A stretch of 64,000 nucleotides of DNA from assembly GCF_001586165.1 (NCBI RefSeq), contig NZ_CP014608.1, forward strand, positions 2,046,001 to 2,110,000. The letters run 5' to 3'. A model generated the notes under the pieces. It made no database searches. It was not told the DNA's origin and worked only from the letters and a program-made list of their open reading frames with translations. Shown piece by piece: positions 45,337 to 54,210 of this stretch. The translations under genes were made by a program, and so were the position numbers. The stretch's first letter is position 1. Each line of letters opens with the position of its first letter. The stretch comes from Obesumbacterium proteus (GTDB taxonomy: Bacteria; Pseudomonadota; Gammaproteobacteria; Enterobacterales; Enterobacteriaceae).

Positions 45337-46124
45337 GCGACGACGTCTCCCTTCACGGCTAACAAGGAGCCGAAATTAAAGCATTGGAACCAGATTTCTG
45401 CGTGTTCAAATCCGGCCTGATTCAGGCGTTTTTTATGGGTTTCTACCGAGTCGGTCAGCATCACGTTTTCCAGCATGCTGCGCTTCTGGCTGATTTCCAG
45501 TTCGCTATAGCCGTTGGCACGCTTGAAGTCGTGGTGCATGTTAAATAGCAGCTCGCCCAGCGTTTTATCTTCAAAATTAAATTTCTCAGAAAGTACCAAA
45601 ATGCCACCCGGCAATAGCCCCTGATAGATTTTGTTCAGCAGCGATTGACGCTCTTCGGGGGCCAAAAATTGCAGCGTGAAATTGAGAACCACCATCGAGG
45701 CGTTCTCAATGTGAATATTTTGAATATCGGCTTCGATGACGTCGACCGGCGTCTGGGCGCGGAAAGCGTCGATATGACGGCGGCAGCGCTCTACCATCGC
45801 AGGGGAATTATCCACGGCGATAATTTGGCATCCTTCGGCGCGAATATTGCGGCGCATGGACAACGTTGCAGCACCTAGCGAGCAGCCCAAGTCATATACG
45901 TTGGTATTTGGCTGTGCAAAGCGCTCTGCCAACATCCCGATCATTGAGATGATGTTGGAATAACCCGGCACCGAGCGTTGGATCATATCGGGGAAAACTT
46001 CAGCGACGCGCTCGTCAAAAGTCCAATCGCCGAGCTTAGCAATCGGGGCCGAGAAAAGCGTATCGCGGTCAACGCCTTTCTTATCATCAAAAGTGTTATC
46101 AGAATGAGTATCGCGGTTTGACAT
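45333..46124 (-). CDS. cmoA: Carboxy-S-adenosyl-L-methionine synthase CmoA
   Basis: Makes carboxy-SAM from SAM and prephenate for CmoB. 263 residues from the ATG at 46124 (MSNRDTHSDN); E. coli CmoA has 247, and the difference is a short N-terminal extension before RDTLFSAPIAKLGDWTFDE. An ATG four codons earlier is also in frame. VYDLGCSLGAATLSM is the SAM-binding loop, and MVVLNFTLQFL is typical. Confidence 0.95.
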   Translation of the reverse strand: MSNRDTHSDNTFDDKKGVDRDTLFSAPIAKLGDWTFDERVAEVFPDMIQRSVPGYSNIISMIGMLAERFAQPNTNVYDLGCSLGAATLSMRRNIRAEGCQIIAVDNSPAMVERCRRHIDAFRAQTPVDVIEADIQNIHIENASMVVLNFTLQFLAPEERQSLLNKIYQGLLPGGILVLSEKFNFEDKTLGELLFNMHHDFKRANGYSELEISQKRSMLENVMLTDSVETHKKRLNQAGFEHAEIWFQCFNFGSLLAVKGDVVA

Positions 46125-46344
46125 AAACAGGTGCATGCGGTTTCAACAAAGGGCGCACATTTTAGCAGATAAACCCCAGCTTGGGCTATTCCCTTGCGAG
46201 GAAGAGGGTTGTGACGACGGTAATAGGGTGTAGATAGCGTTAATGAGGGCGTTGACGAATGGATAAACTGGCAACAACCAGCTCGCCTAGCATGAAGTTT
46301 GGCTTGATTGCAATAGGTCGGAAGTGATACAAAGCAGCCCGCAA

Positions 46345-46362
46345 TGTAAATAAAATAATACG
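46345..46362. promoter_or_regulatory. Weak TyrR-box candidate upstream of aromatic permease
   Basis: TGTAAATAAAATAATACG has a perfect left half and the essential G-N14-C spacing of the TyrR box, but a poor right half. It lies 58 bases before an AroP-type gene; E. coli aroP is TyrR-repressed. Confidence 0.28.
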
Positions 46363-46419
46363 ATGCGCCACGATTCAGCGTTCACACAGCGCGAATGACG
46401 CTATCGCACAGAGGATAAA

Positions 46420-47778
46420 ATGGGCGATCTGCAACAAGAAGAAACCCTACAGAGGGGATTGAAAAATAGGCATATCCAGCTGATTGCACTTGGTGGTGCA
46501 GTGGGTACGGGGCTATTTTTGGGTATTGCGCAAACCATTAAAATGGCAGGCCCGTCGGTGCTGCTGGGTTACGCTATTGGTGGCTTTATTGCATTTTTGA
46601 TCATGCGCCAACTGGGTGAAATGGTGGTTGAAGAGCCGGTAGCCGGTTCATTTAGCCATTTTGCCTATAAGTATTGGGGAAGTTTTGCCGGTTTCTTAGC
46701 AGGCTGGAATTACTGGGTTATGTTCGTGCTGGTAGGGATGGCGGAACTGACTGCGGTGGGCATCTACATCCAATATTGGTGGCCGGATATTCCAACGTGG
46801 ATGTCGGCGGCTGGCTTCTTTGTGATCATCAATATCGTCAATTTGGTCAACGTTCGCGTATACGGTGAAACTGAGTTTTGGTTTGCGATCATCAAAGTCG
46901 GCGCGATTATCGGCATGATTGTCTTTGGTGCGTGGATGTTAGCTTCCGGTTCCGGCGGCCCGCAGGCAAGCATCACTAACCTATGGACCCAAGGCGGCTT
47001 TTTACCGAATGGTTGGCATGGCTTAATCATGGCTATGGCGGTAATTATGTTCTCCTTTGGTGGTCTTGAACTGGTAGGGATCACCGCTGCGGAAGCCAGC
47101 GAACCGCGCAAAAGTATTCCGAAAGCGACCAATCAGGTGGTTTATCGCATTCTGATTTTCTATATCGGCTCATTAACCGTCTTGCTGTCTCTGTATCCAT
47201 GGCAAAACGTTGTGCAGGGCGGAAGCCCATTCGTGATGATTTTCCATGCGCTGGATAGCAACTGGGTGGCTACCGCACTGAATATCGTGGTGCTCACGGC
47301 TGCGCTGTCCGTTTATAACAGCTGTGTGTATTCCAACAGCCGTATGCTGTTTGGCTTAGCAAAGCAGGGCAATGCGCCAGCGGCATTGACGAAAGTGAAC
47401 CGCCGTGGCGTGCCTATTCTGTCTATTGGCCTTTCTGCATTAACAACGTCGGCGGTAGTTTTAATTAACTATATTATGCCGGGTGAGGCTTTTGAACTGT
47501 TGATGGCGCTGGTGGTGTCTACACTGGTTATTAACTGGGTGATGATCTGTATGGCTCATCTCAAGTTCAAAGCGGTAAAAAACCAGCAGGGTGTGGCGAC
47601 AGCTTTCAAAGCGCTTTGGTATCCGTATGGTAATTACTTATGTTTGGCTTTCTTGGGGCTAATTCTGGTGATCATGTATATGACACCGGGGATTCGGATT
47701 TCAGTGATCCTGCTTCCAATTTGGGTAGCTGTTCTGTGGATCGGATTCATGCTTTCTCGTAAGAAAAACAAAGCGTAA
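46420..47778 (+). CDS. aroP: Aromatic amino acid permease (AroP type)
   Basis: Twelve-helix amino acid/proton symporter of the APC/AAT family, 452 residues. RGLKNRHIQLIALGGAVGTGLFLG and FAYKYWGSFAGFLAGWNYWV match AroP/PheP closely. GGPQASITNLWTQGGFLPNG, NIVVLTAALSVYNSCVYSNS and the C-terminal QGVATAFKAL segment favour AroP over PheP. It would import phenylalanine, tyrosine and tryptophan. The location differs from E. coli aroP (next to pdhR), so it may be a second paralogue in this genome. Confidence 0.85.
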   Translation: MGDLQQEETLQRGLKNRHIQLIALGGAVGTGLFLGIAQTIKMAGPSVLLGYAIGGFIAFLIMRQLGEMVVEEPVAGSFSHFAYKYWGSFAGFLAGWNYWVMFVLVGMAELTAVGIYIQYWWPDIPTWMSAAGFFVIINIVNLVNVRVYGETEFWFAIIKVGAIIGMIVFGAWMLASGSGGPQASITNLWTQGGFLPNGWHGLIMAMAVIMFSFGGLELVGITAAEASEPRKSIPKATNQVVYRILIFYIGSLTVLLSLYPWQNVVQGGSPFVMIFHALDSNWVATALNIVVLTAALSVYNSCVYSNSRMLFGLAKQGNAPAALTKVNRRGVPILSIGLSALTTSAVVLINYIMPGEAFELLMALVVSTLVINWVMICMAHLKFKAVKNQQGVATAFKALWYPYGNYLCLAFLGLILVIMYMTPGIRISVILLPIWVAVLWIGFMLSRKKNKA

Positions 47779-47796
47779 CCTGCGAATCTCTAAGCA

Positions 47797-47823
47797 AAAG
47801 GCAATCTTCGGATTGCCTTTTTT
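47797..47823 (+). terminator. First terminator after aroP-like gene
   Basis: AAAGGCAATC-ttcg-GATTGCCTTT stem with a stable UUCG loop and T-run. Confidence 0.85.
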
Positions 47824-47845
47824 GCTAAGTCATTTGGCTAAAAAT

Positions 47846-47875
47846 AAAAAACCTCGCGGGTATGCGAGGTTTTTT
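47846..47875. terminator. Second terminator after aroP-like gene
   Basis: AAAAAACCTCGC / GCGAGGTTTTTT stem with a 6-base loop; symmetric, so it may act in both directions and insulate the downstream small SOS locus. Confidence 0.82.
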
Positions 47876-48001
47876 ATTTTGTGACTACGGCTGGTGACCG
47901 CTGTGCACGTTAGTATTCTTCAACTACACAAATGTAAGGCGGCAGGGCGGCCAAGTCAATTTAATGCCGCTTAAAACAAACTTAATAAATTTTACTATAA
48001 A

Positions 48002-48021
48002 TACTGGTTTTATATACAGCA
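48002..48021 (+). promoter_or_regulatory. Strong LexA (SOS) box
   Basis: TACTGGTTTTATATACAGCA agrees with the LexA consensus at 16 of 20 positions, including CTG-N10-CAG. It overlaps a possible promoter (TTTACT at 47991, TATACA at 48013, 16-base spacer). The only gene downstream on the + strand is a tiny TisB-like ORF. Confidence 0.8.
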
Positions 48022-48044
48022 TCTGGGCATGTAATCATTTCTGT

Positions 48045-48107
48045 TTGGCAAAGTTCATGGTTGCTGCGTTGCAACTGCTTGAAACAGCATTGAGGTTTAT
48101 TAGCTGA
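48045..48107 (+). CDS. tisB: TisB-like hydrophobic SOS toxin (very short ORF)
   Basis: A 16-20 codon frame, from TTG at 48045 or ATG at 48057, to TGA at 48107. Its end, KFMVAALQLLETALRFIS, aligns with the C-terminal half of E. coli TisB: VAALQLL is identical and the next residues are conservative (E for D, R for K, F for Y). TisB is an SOS-induced inner-membrane pore peptide that depolarizes cells and promotes persistence. A LexA box lies 24 bases upstream and a hairpin terminator 15 bases downstream. The N-terminal half is missing or out of frame: an ATG at 48029 is one base off. Either the start is unusual, a base is wrong, or it is a decayed copy. Confidence 0.6.
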   Translation: MAKFMVAALQLLETALRFIS

Positions 48108-48121
48108 TTTGGGTCGCATCT

Positions 48122-48148
48122 AAGGAGGAGAGGGAACTCTCCTCCTTT
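48122..48148 (+). terminator. Terminator of the small SOS transcript
   Basis: Perfect 11-bp stem AAGGAGGAGAG / CTCTCCTCCTT with a GGAA loop and a short T-tract. It would end a transcript of only about 125 bases starting at the LexA-controlled promoter. The AGGAGG in the stem is sequestered. Confidence 0.65.
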
Positions 48149-48173
48149 AACAAAAACAGGCTACTGAGACGCC

Positions 48174-48581
48174 TTAATCTAAGGTAAACATCTGATCCCA
48201 CGGCAGATAAAATAGATTGGCAATCACCATCAGTACCAGAGAGATATAGGTCGCACTCATACCCGAGCGACGCCAACGAATTTCACGGTGACGTAAACCG
48301 TAGGAGTGCATTAGTCGACCTGCGATAAGCAAAATTCCGCATACGTGGATCATCCAAATCAGCGAGCCGTTCATCTCCATCATCACCAGCAATATCGCTG
48401 CAATAGGAATGTATTCAACGGCATTGCCATGTACGCGGATTGCGGTTTGTAGCTCATAAAAACCGCCGTCACCGTAGGCAACACGATACTGCATACGCAG
48501 TTTAACAACGTTCAAAGATAGCTTGATCAACAACAGTGCGCCGAGCACGACATAAAGCGCGCTTACCATTTTTAGCTCCAT
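48174..48581 (-). CDS. yecN: MAPEG-family membrane protein YecN
   Basis: 135-residue inner-membrane protein with four helices of the MAPEG family (relatives of glutathione transferases and leukotriene synthases). RMQYRVAYGDGG, RVHGNAVEYIPIA and AGRLMHSYGLRH are the MAPEG hallmarks. Biochemical role in bacteria is not settled. In E. coli it sits near cmoA and yecO. Confidence 0.92.
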   Translation of the reverse strand: MELKMVSALYVVLGALLLIKLSLNVVKLRMQYRVAYGDGGFYELQTAIRVHGNAVEYIPIAAILLVMMEMNGSLIWMIHVCGILLIAGRLMHSYGLRHREIRWRRSGMSATYISLVLMVIANLFYLPWDQMFTLD

Positions 48582-48725
48582 TGCCCAATAATTTACCTAC
48601 GAATGAATAATAGCGGGCCCAAAGAGCATTGTCCTCAGGAAATATCGTTGTAAGTAAAATAGTTAGCTCGTTAAAGCATCAGTCAGTTTGGGGTTGTGAT
48701 GCAGGTATTGAAAATTCGCGGCCGA

Positions 48726-49556
48726 TCAAAACATATCTGCTTGCAAAGGCCAATCGGGTTGAGGCGGTAAATTTCGGATGTATTTGGCAAGAAGTGGCCA
48801 AAGCGCCCGTGCCTGCTGTGGTGCATCGGTGCAGTCAGGTGTGTGAATGAAAAGGTAGGGCGTATTGGTACTACTCCATTCCGCTAATTTATTTCCCCAT
48901 TGATCCAACCAGCGACGATTGTCATCTAGCACATCGCCTCCGACAAAACGGATAAGCGGGTTTTCAGCCGTTAAAACAGCATGTACGGGAAGTTTTGGTT
49001 TCTTTTGCTGTGCATCACGAACTGCCGAAGTATGCGGAACGGCATGATGAACGGGTCTGCTATCTAACATCACTCGGTTTATTTTCCGCTCATAAAGTCC
49101 ACGGTTAAGCGCACGTTCAGCGTCGCCTTTAGCAAAGAAGTCGGTGTGGCGAACTTCAACGCCGTAAGTGAACTCGGTTGGCAGCGAGTCTAAAAATTGC
49201 CATAGGCGGGGTAAATGCTGTGGCGAAAATGCAGCAGGAAGCTGTAACCAAATCTGCCCAATACGCGAATGAACAGGAGATAGGCTGCTAAAGAAATCCT
49301 GCAAATGGTCGTCACAGTGGGTTAGCGCAGCTTGATGGCTGATTGCCGATGGAAATTTGAAGCAAAATCGAAAATTATCATCAGTCATATCGCGCCAGCG
49401 TCGTGACAGTTCCTGCTTAGGCAGCGCGTAAAACGTGGTGTTGCCTTCAACACAGTTGAAATACTGGCTGTAATCTGCAAGATCCGTGAGCCCGATTTTA
49501 TGCCAAGCTGCATGTTGCCATTGTGGCAGACCGATATACATCATGATGTTGATCAT
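48726..49556 (-). CDS. yecE: DUF72 protein YecE
   Basis: 276-residue TIM-barrel-like DUF72 protein. Family motifs: YIGLPQWQHAAW, FNCVEGNTTFYALP, FCFKFPSAISH, WLQLPAAFSP and EVRHTDFF. Activity is unknown. The frame could start at 49556 or at an ATG five codons inside. It lies in the yecN-yecE-aspS neighbourhood also found in E. coli. Confidence 0.9.
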   Translation of the reverse strand: MINIMMYIGLPQWQHAAWHKIGLTDLADYSQYFNCVEGNTTFYALPKQELSRRWRDMTDDNFRFCFKFPSAISHQAALTHCDDHLQDFFSSLSPVHSRIGQIWLQLPAAFSPQHLPRLWQFLDSLPTEFTYGVEVRHTDFFAKGDAERALNRGLYERKINRVMLDSRPVHHAVPHTSAVRDAQQKKPKLPVHAVLTAENPLIRFVGGDVLDDNRRWLDQWGNKLAEWSSTNTPYLFIHTPDCTDAPQQARALWPLLAKYIRNLPPQPDWPLQADMF

Positions 49557-49659
49557 TCTCTAGAACAAGAACTGAAAAATATAACATAAAATGAATATTA
49601 GCGAGCTAGGCAAATACGTAGATAGGCTTAATTATATAAACCTATCTACTGTGTGTGTA

Positions 49660-50766
49660 TTATTTAAAATCTACGACCATTTGCTCAGGTATTGATTGAT
49701 TTGCCGTGGTGGCGACGCACTTCGCGACATAATCGGTAAATCGTGGCGGTGCAGATATTCCAAGCTGGAGTAATTTTTCATTAGAAAAACGAACGTTAAG
49801 AATAGAAAACTCACCATAGAGACGCATTGCACGCAGCATAAGTCGCTCATTACACTGCCCAAAAATGCCCTTGAAACTTTTTCTAGATTTAACTAATTCA
49901 ATATATTCCACTTGCTCATAAGAGAGTTTTACGGGTTTTGTTTCTGTTGCTTGAGCAATTGCACGGTCTATTTCACCGAAGGACACACTGCCTGCTTCTC
50001 CCGCGGAAATATGGAATATTCTTTCATTCATATTCTCTTTTTGTAAGAGCAGAAGAAGGGCGTCGGCGCAATAATCAACGGGTATAACATCAATTTTGTC
50101 ATCCATTGAGCACATGAACTTGCCCAACATTAACGCCATGCGGAATACCCAGAATATGCTGGTGGACGGTTTACACCCTTGTTCGCTGTGGCCAACAATA
50201 ATGGAAGGCCTTGCAATTACCAGAGGTAAATCAGGGCACTCTGTCAGCATACGGTTCTCGATAACAGATTTTGAATAGGTGTACTGAACCAGATGTTCGT
50301 TTTCATCTTTTAACGTCAGGCTTTCGGTGACGACAGAGTCCGCCTCTGGCACACATGACATCGCTGTTCCGACATGCACGAATCGCTGAAGTTTCGCGTG
50401 TTTAGACATGTGAGTGGCAAACTTTAATGTGCCTTCAACGTTCACTTTCCAAATGAGAGGATTTTCGCCAAACGAAGCAATAGCAGCGCTATTAATAACA
50501 TGGGTGATATTATGTAATCTTTTATCGTGAATAAAACCATCGGGGTCAGAAAGATCGCCGATGAGAATACTATCACTCGTAAGTTTTTCTAATGTTTTTT
50601 CAGAACAACCAAAATTAACCAGATTCTTTTTTATCCTAGCTAAAGCATTTTGTGAATTATCTGAGCGCACTAAAAGAAGAATAGATACGGGGTTGTCATC
50701 AAGCAATACCTTTGCAAGTACGGCGCCGCCTAAAAAACCCGTTGCCCCAGTAATAAGTAGATTCAT
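49660..50766 (-). CDS. Extended SDR / thioester-reductase-like NAD(P)-binding protein
   Basis: 368-residue protein of the NAD-binding_4 (male-sterility / carboxylic acid reductase domain) type of extended short-chain dehydrogenase. The nucleotide loop is GATGFLGGAVLAK (8-20). The catalytic Tyr-x-x-x-Lys is YTYSKSVIE and ARPSIIVG is typical. Such domains reduce acyl thioesters to aldehydes or alcohols, or act in polyketide or lipid pathways. It stands alone, with no carrier protein or synthetase nearby, and is AT-richer than its neighbours, suggesting acquisition. The substrate is unknown. Confidence 0.75.
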   Translation of the reverse strand: MNLLITGATGFLGGAVLAKVLLDDNPVSILLLVRSDNSQNALARIKKNLVNFGCSEKTLEKLTSDSILIGDLSDPDGFIHDKRLHNITHVINSAAIASFGENPLIWKVNVEGTLKFATHMSKHAKLQRFVHVGTAMSCVPEADSVVTESLTLKDENEHLVQYTYSKSVIENRMLTECPDLPLVIARPSIIVGHSEQGCKPSTSIFWVFRMALMLGKFMCSMDDKIDVIPVDYCADALLLLLQKENMNERIFHISAGEAGSVSFGEIDRAIAQATETKPVKLSYEQVEYIELVKSRKSFKGIFGQCNERLMLRAMRLYGEFSILNVRFSNEKLLQLGISAPPRFTDYVAKCVATTANQSIPEQMVVDFK

Positions 50767-50824
50767 TTTTTCATTTCCAATGCTAGATAAGATATTCGAG
50801 AGTATTTTATTCCTGAATGGTTAA

Positions 50825-51557
50825 ACGATTAGTAAATAAAAAAGGGAGTCATTGCTATTTATGCTGGGTTTTATTTATTCGAATTAATTTTTTATACGTT
50901 TTTCAGGCTATAAAAATAGAAATAGTTTATTTGTATTTGTTACTTACAAAATAACTTCGTGTTTTTTGGTTTTTAACATGTCTATTTAATCTTGGTTGAA
51001 CTCTCTGTCGGATTGAATCGGCAGGCACACTCAGCGTCTATCGATAAATTCACTATTTTGATTTTGAGATCTACCGATGATGTATGTGGTGATGGGATCT
51101 GCGAATGCTATTCTATCTCAATGACGCCATGTGGCTGGTCTTGCTGCGAGTTTGCTTAGCGAATGAAAGTTTATTGTACTTATTTGATTCTTATCAAATC
51201 GTAGACATCCATCATGGCGCAAAAATGGGAACTCGTTCACTAGCAGTATGTAGAAATAGCCAGTAAAACGATGGTGGTGCAACAGGGTTTTAGCTCAAAG
51301 ATAACGCGAACTAAGCCCATTAAACGTAACGGGATGTGGCAACGACTCGGTAGCGATGTTCTGTAATTCGTTAATTTAAAAAGAAAATGCATTGTATCAA
51401 TAAGTTAACAAATAGTACTGCATTGAGCGCAGAGAATATAAACTGTTTTGATAAGGTGGTGAGAATCCGCGCAAAGTGCGCGTCTGCTCTTATCGCAGCG
51501 GCGAATTTCCTTTATAATAGCCGCCTTTTTTCATCGAACATGTAATCTATCACTGCT
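50825..51557. other. AT-rich 0.73 kb intergenic region
   Basis: No recognised gene. The only frame of note is a 31-codon piece near 51272-51366 (GFSSKITRTKPIKRNGMWQR) without a ribosome site. The right end holds the promoter of the fmdB-aspS group: TATAAT at 51513-51518, with a weak -35. Confidence 0.4.
51513..51518 (+). promoter_or_regulatory. -10 element before the FmdB-family gene
   Basis: Perfect TATAAT 40 bases before the ATG at 51558; the -35 around 51490 is weak. Confidence 0.5.
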
Positions 51558-51761
51558 ATGCCGATCTACGAATACGCTTGTAGCGAATGCAATCATCAGT
51601 TAGAGAAATTGCAAAAAATGGCCGATGCGCCGTTGGTTGATTGTCCGGCGTGCGGCAGACCGACGCTGAAAAAACGCGTTTCTGCTGCGGGTTTCCAGCT
51701 AAAGGGAACCGGATGGTATGCCACTGACTTCAAACCGAAGTCAGGAAAATCAGAGAATTAG
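51558..51761 (+). CDS. FmdB-family zinc ribbon protein
   Basis: 67-residue protein with a zinc ribbon: CSEC (residues 8-11) and CPAC (about 30-33) supply four cysteines. MPIYEYACSECNHQLEKLQK is the FmdB signature. The C-terminus (FQLKGTGWYATDFK) is the usual FmdB tail. It is named as a putative regulatory protein, but function is unproven. Upstream of aspS, on the same strand, 105 bases apart. Confidence 0.9.
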   Translation: MPIYEYACSECNHQLEKLQKMADAPLVDCPACGRPTLKKRVSAAGFQLKGTGWYATDFKPKSGKSEN

Positions 51762-51866
51762 CACGACTCGAGTTTAAAATTATAGGGCTGCACAGGCAGC
51801 ACCCATCTGGGCTCATGCTCGGATGTGGCATCGGTGAAGTACATAAGAAAGCCAAAGGATATCGTT

Positions 51867-53657
51867 ATGCGTACTAATTATTGCGGGCAGTTGAATTTGT
51901 CCCATGAGGGTCAGGAAGTCACGCTTTGCGGTTGGGTACATCGCCGCCGCGATCTGGGTGGTTTAATCTTCATCGATCTGCGTGACCGTGAAGGCGTGGT
52001 ACAGGTATTCTTCGATCCTGATCATAAAGAAGCGTTCCAGCAAGCTTCAGAGCTGCGTAACGAGTTCTGCGTGCAAATCACGGGTACCGTTCGTGCGCGT
52101 CCAGATAGCCAAAAAAATAAAGACATGTCCACCGGTGAAGTGGAAGTGTTTGGTCATGCTCTGACAATCATTAACCGTTCAGAACCACTGCCGTTAGACT
52201 TCAACCAGACTAACAGCGAAGAAAACCGCCTGAAGTATCGTTATCTTGACCTGCGTCGCCCTGAGATGGCACAGCGTCTGAAAACGCGTGCGCGCATTAC
52301 TGCGTTTGTGCGTCGTTTCATGGATAACCACGGTTTCCTTGATATCGAAACGCCGATGCTGACCAAGGCAACGCCTGAAGGTGCTCGCGATTATCTGGTA
52401 CCAAGCCGCGTGCATAAAGGCAAATTCTATGCGCTGCCGCAGTCTCCACAGCTGTTCAAACAGTTGCTGATGATGTCTGGCTTTGACCGTTATTATCAGA
52501 TTGTTAAGTGCTTCCGCGATGAAGACCTGCGCGCTGACCGCCAGCCTGAATTCACCCAGATCGATGTGGAAACTTCTTTCATGAGCGCAGAACAAGTGCG
52601 TGAAGTGATGGAAGAACTCGCACGTTCTCTGTGGCAGGAAATCAAAGGCGTCGATCTGGGCAAATTCCCTGTTATGACGTTTGCTGAAGCGATGCGTCGC
52701 TATGGCTCCGACAAACCAGACCTGCGTAACCCGCTGGAGCTGGTTGACGTTGCTGATTTGGTTAAGGACGTTGATTTTAAAGTCTTCTCCGGCCCAGCTA
52801 ACGATCCTAAAGGTCGCGTCATTGCATTACGTGTACCGGGTGGCGCACACCTGACGCGTAAAATCATTGATGAATACGGCCAGTTTGTCGGCATCTATGG
52901 CGCTAAAGGTTTGGCATGGATGAAGGTCAATGACCGTGCCGCAGGAATGGAAGGGGTTCAAAGCCCAATTGCTAAATTCCTGAATGCTGAAGTTTTAGAA
53001 TCTATTCTGGAACGTACCGGTGCACAAAACGAAGACATTCTGTTCTTCGGCGCAGATACCAGCAAGATCGCCACCGATGCCATGGGCGCGCTGCGTCTGA
53101 AAGTGGGTCGTGAGCTGAAAATCACCAATGAAAACAGCTGGGCACCGCTGTGGGTTGTTGATTTCCCAATGTTTGAAGACGATGGAGAAGGCGGTTTGGC
53201 TGCGATGCACCATCCGTTTACCGCGCCTCGCGATATCTCTCCAGCAGAGCTGAAAGCACATCCAGTTGGCGCTATTGCTAACGCATATGACATGGTCATG
53301 AACGGCTATGAAGTGGGCGGTGGTTCTGTGCGTATTCATAACGGTGAAATGCAGGAAACCGTATTCGGTATTCTGGGTATTACCGAACAGGAACAACGCG
53401 ACAAGTTTGGCTTCCTGCTGGACGCGCTGAAATATGGTACGCCTCCACATGCAGGTCTGGCATTTGGTCTGGATCGTCTGGTGATGTTGTTAACCGGTAC
53501 CGATAATATCCGTGATGTTATCGCATTCCCTAAAACAACGGCTGCGGCTGACCCGCTGACCGATGCGCCAAGCTTTGCAAACCCTGCATCGCTGCAGGAA
53601 CTCTCTATCTCTGTGGTTGCCAAAAAAGGCAGCGCAGACGACGCAGAGAAAGCCTAA
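51867..53657 (+). CDS. aspS: Aspartyl-tRNA synthetase
   Basis: Class II synthetase charging tRNA-Asp, 596 residues (E. coli 590). The start at 51867 (MRTNYCGQLNLSH) matches E. coli; the longer frame from 51825 is not conserved. The OB-fold anticodon domain is N-terminal (VTLCGWVHRRRDLGG). Class II motif 2 is FRDEDLRADRQPEFTQID and motif 3 GLAFGLDRLVML. Its stop overlaps the nudB ATG by one base. Confidence 0.97.
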   Translation: MRTNYCGQLNLSHEGQEVTLCGWVHRRRDLGGLIFIDLRDREGVVQVFFDPDHKEAFQQASELRNEFCVQITGTVRARPDSQKNKDMSTGEVEVFGHALTIINRSEPLPLDFNQTNSEENRLKYRYLDLRRPEMAQRLKTRARITAFVRRFMDNHGFLDIETPMLTKATPEGARDYLVPSRVHKGKFYALPQSPQLFKQLLMMSGFDRYYQIVKCFRDEDLRADRQPEFTQIDVETSFMSAEQVREVMEELARSLWQEIKGVDLGKFPVMTFAEAMRRYGSDKPDLRNPLELVDVADLVKDVDFKVFSGPANDPKGRVIALRVPGGAHLTRKIIDEYGQFVGIYGAKGLAWMKVNDRAAGMEGVQSPIAKFLNAEVLESILERTGAQNEDILFFGADTSKIATDAMGALRLKVGRELKITNENSWAPLWVVDFPMFEDDGEGGLAAMHHPFTAPRDISPAELKAHPVGAIANAYDMVMNGYEVGGGSVRIHNGEMQETVFGILGITEQEQRDKFGFLLDALKYGTPPHAGLAFGLDRLVMLLTGTDNIRDVIAFPKTTAAADPLTDAPSFANPASLQELSISVVAKKGSADDAEKA

Positions 53658-54091
53658 TGGCATATAAGCGTCCTGAGTCGATTCTGGTGGTCATTTATGC
53701 CCGCCAGAGTGGTCGGGTGCTGATGTTACAGCGGCGCGACGATCCTGATTTCTGGCAGTCGGTTACCGGCAGTTTAGAAGAGGGTGAATCTGCGCCGCAC
53801 GCCGCACAGCGTGAAGTAAAGGAAGAAGTCGGTATTGATATTTCAGGTGAAAGCCTGTCATTGATGGACTGTCAGCACTGTGTGGAGTTTGAGTTATTTG
53901 CGCATTTGCGCCATCGCTATGCACCCGGTGTAACTCGCAATTTGGAGCACTGGTTCTGTTTGGCGCTGCCGTCAGAGAGAGAGATCCCACTAACGGAACA
54001 TCTGGCTTATCAATGGCTAGACGTTGAGCAGGCTGCCCAGCTCACCAAATCGTGGAGCAACCGGCAGGCGATTGAAGAACTCGTTCATTGA
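53657..54091 (+). CDS. nudB: Dihydroneopterin triphosphate pyrophosphatase
   Basis: Nudix hydrolase removing pyrophosphate from dihydroneopterin triphosphate in folate synthesis. It is 144 residues. The Nudix box GSLEEGESAPHAAQREVKEE, followed by VGI, fits the G-x5-E-x7-REUxEExGU pattern. Translationally coupled to aspS; yebC and ruvC follow, as in E. coli. Confidence 0.95.
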   Translation: MAYKRPESILVVIYARQSGRVLMLQRRDDPDFWQSVTGSLEEGESAPHAAQREVKEEVGIDISGESLSLMDCQHCVEFELFAHLRHRYAPGVTRNLEHWFCLALPSEREIPLTEHLAYQWLDVEQAAQLTKSWSNRQAIEELVH

Positions 54092-54210
54092 TTAAGTGCC
54101 TGTGTGGCAAACCGCGTTAAGCCAATAAGCTTGGCGGTTTGTCACTATTCATCCTAACAGGCGTAAAGTTTGTCATTTTTAAAGCCCTACGGCTTTTACC
54201 GGAGAAACAT

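Noticed and set aside
48033..48056. Extending the TisB-like frame upstream to an in-frame ATG
   Set aside because: No in-frame ATG or GTG exists before 48045; the nearby ATG at 48029 is one base out of frame, so a full-length TisB cannot be claimed.
51272..51366. 31-codon ORF in the gap before fmdB
   Set aside because: No ribosome site, no recognisable family and no supporting context.
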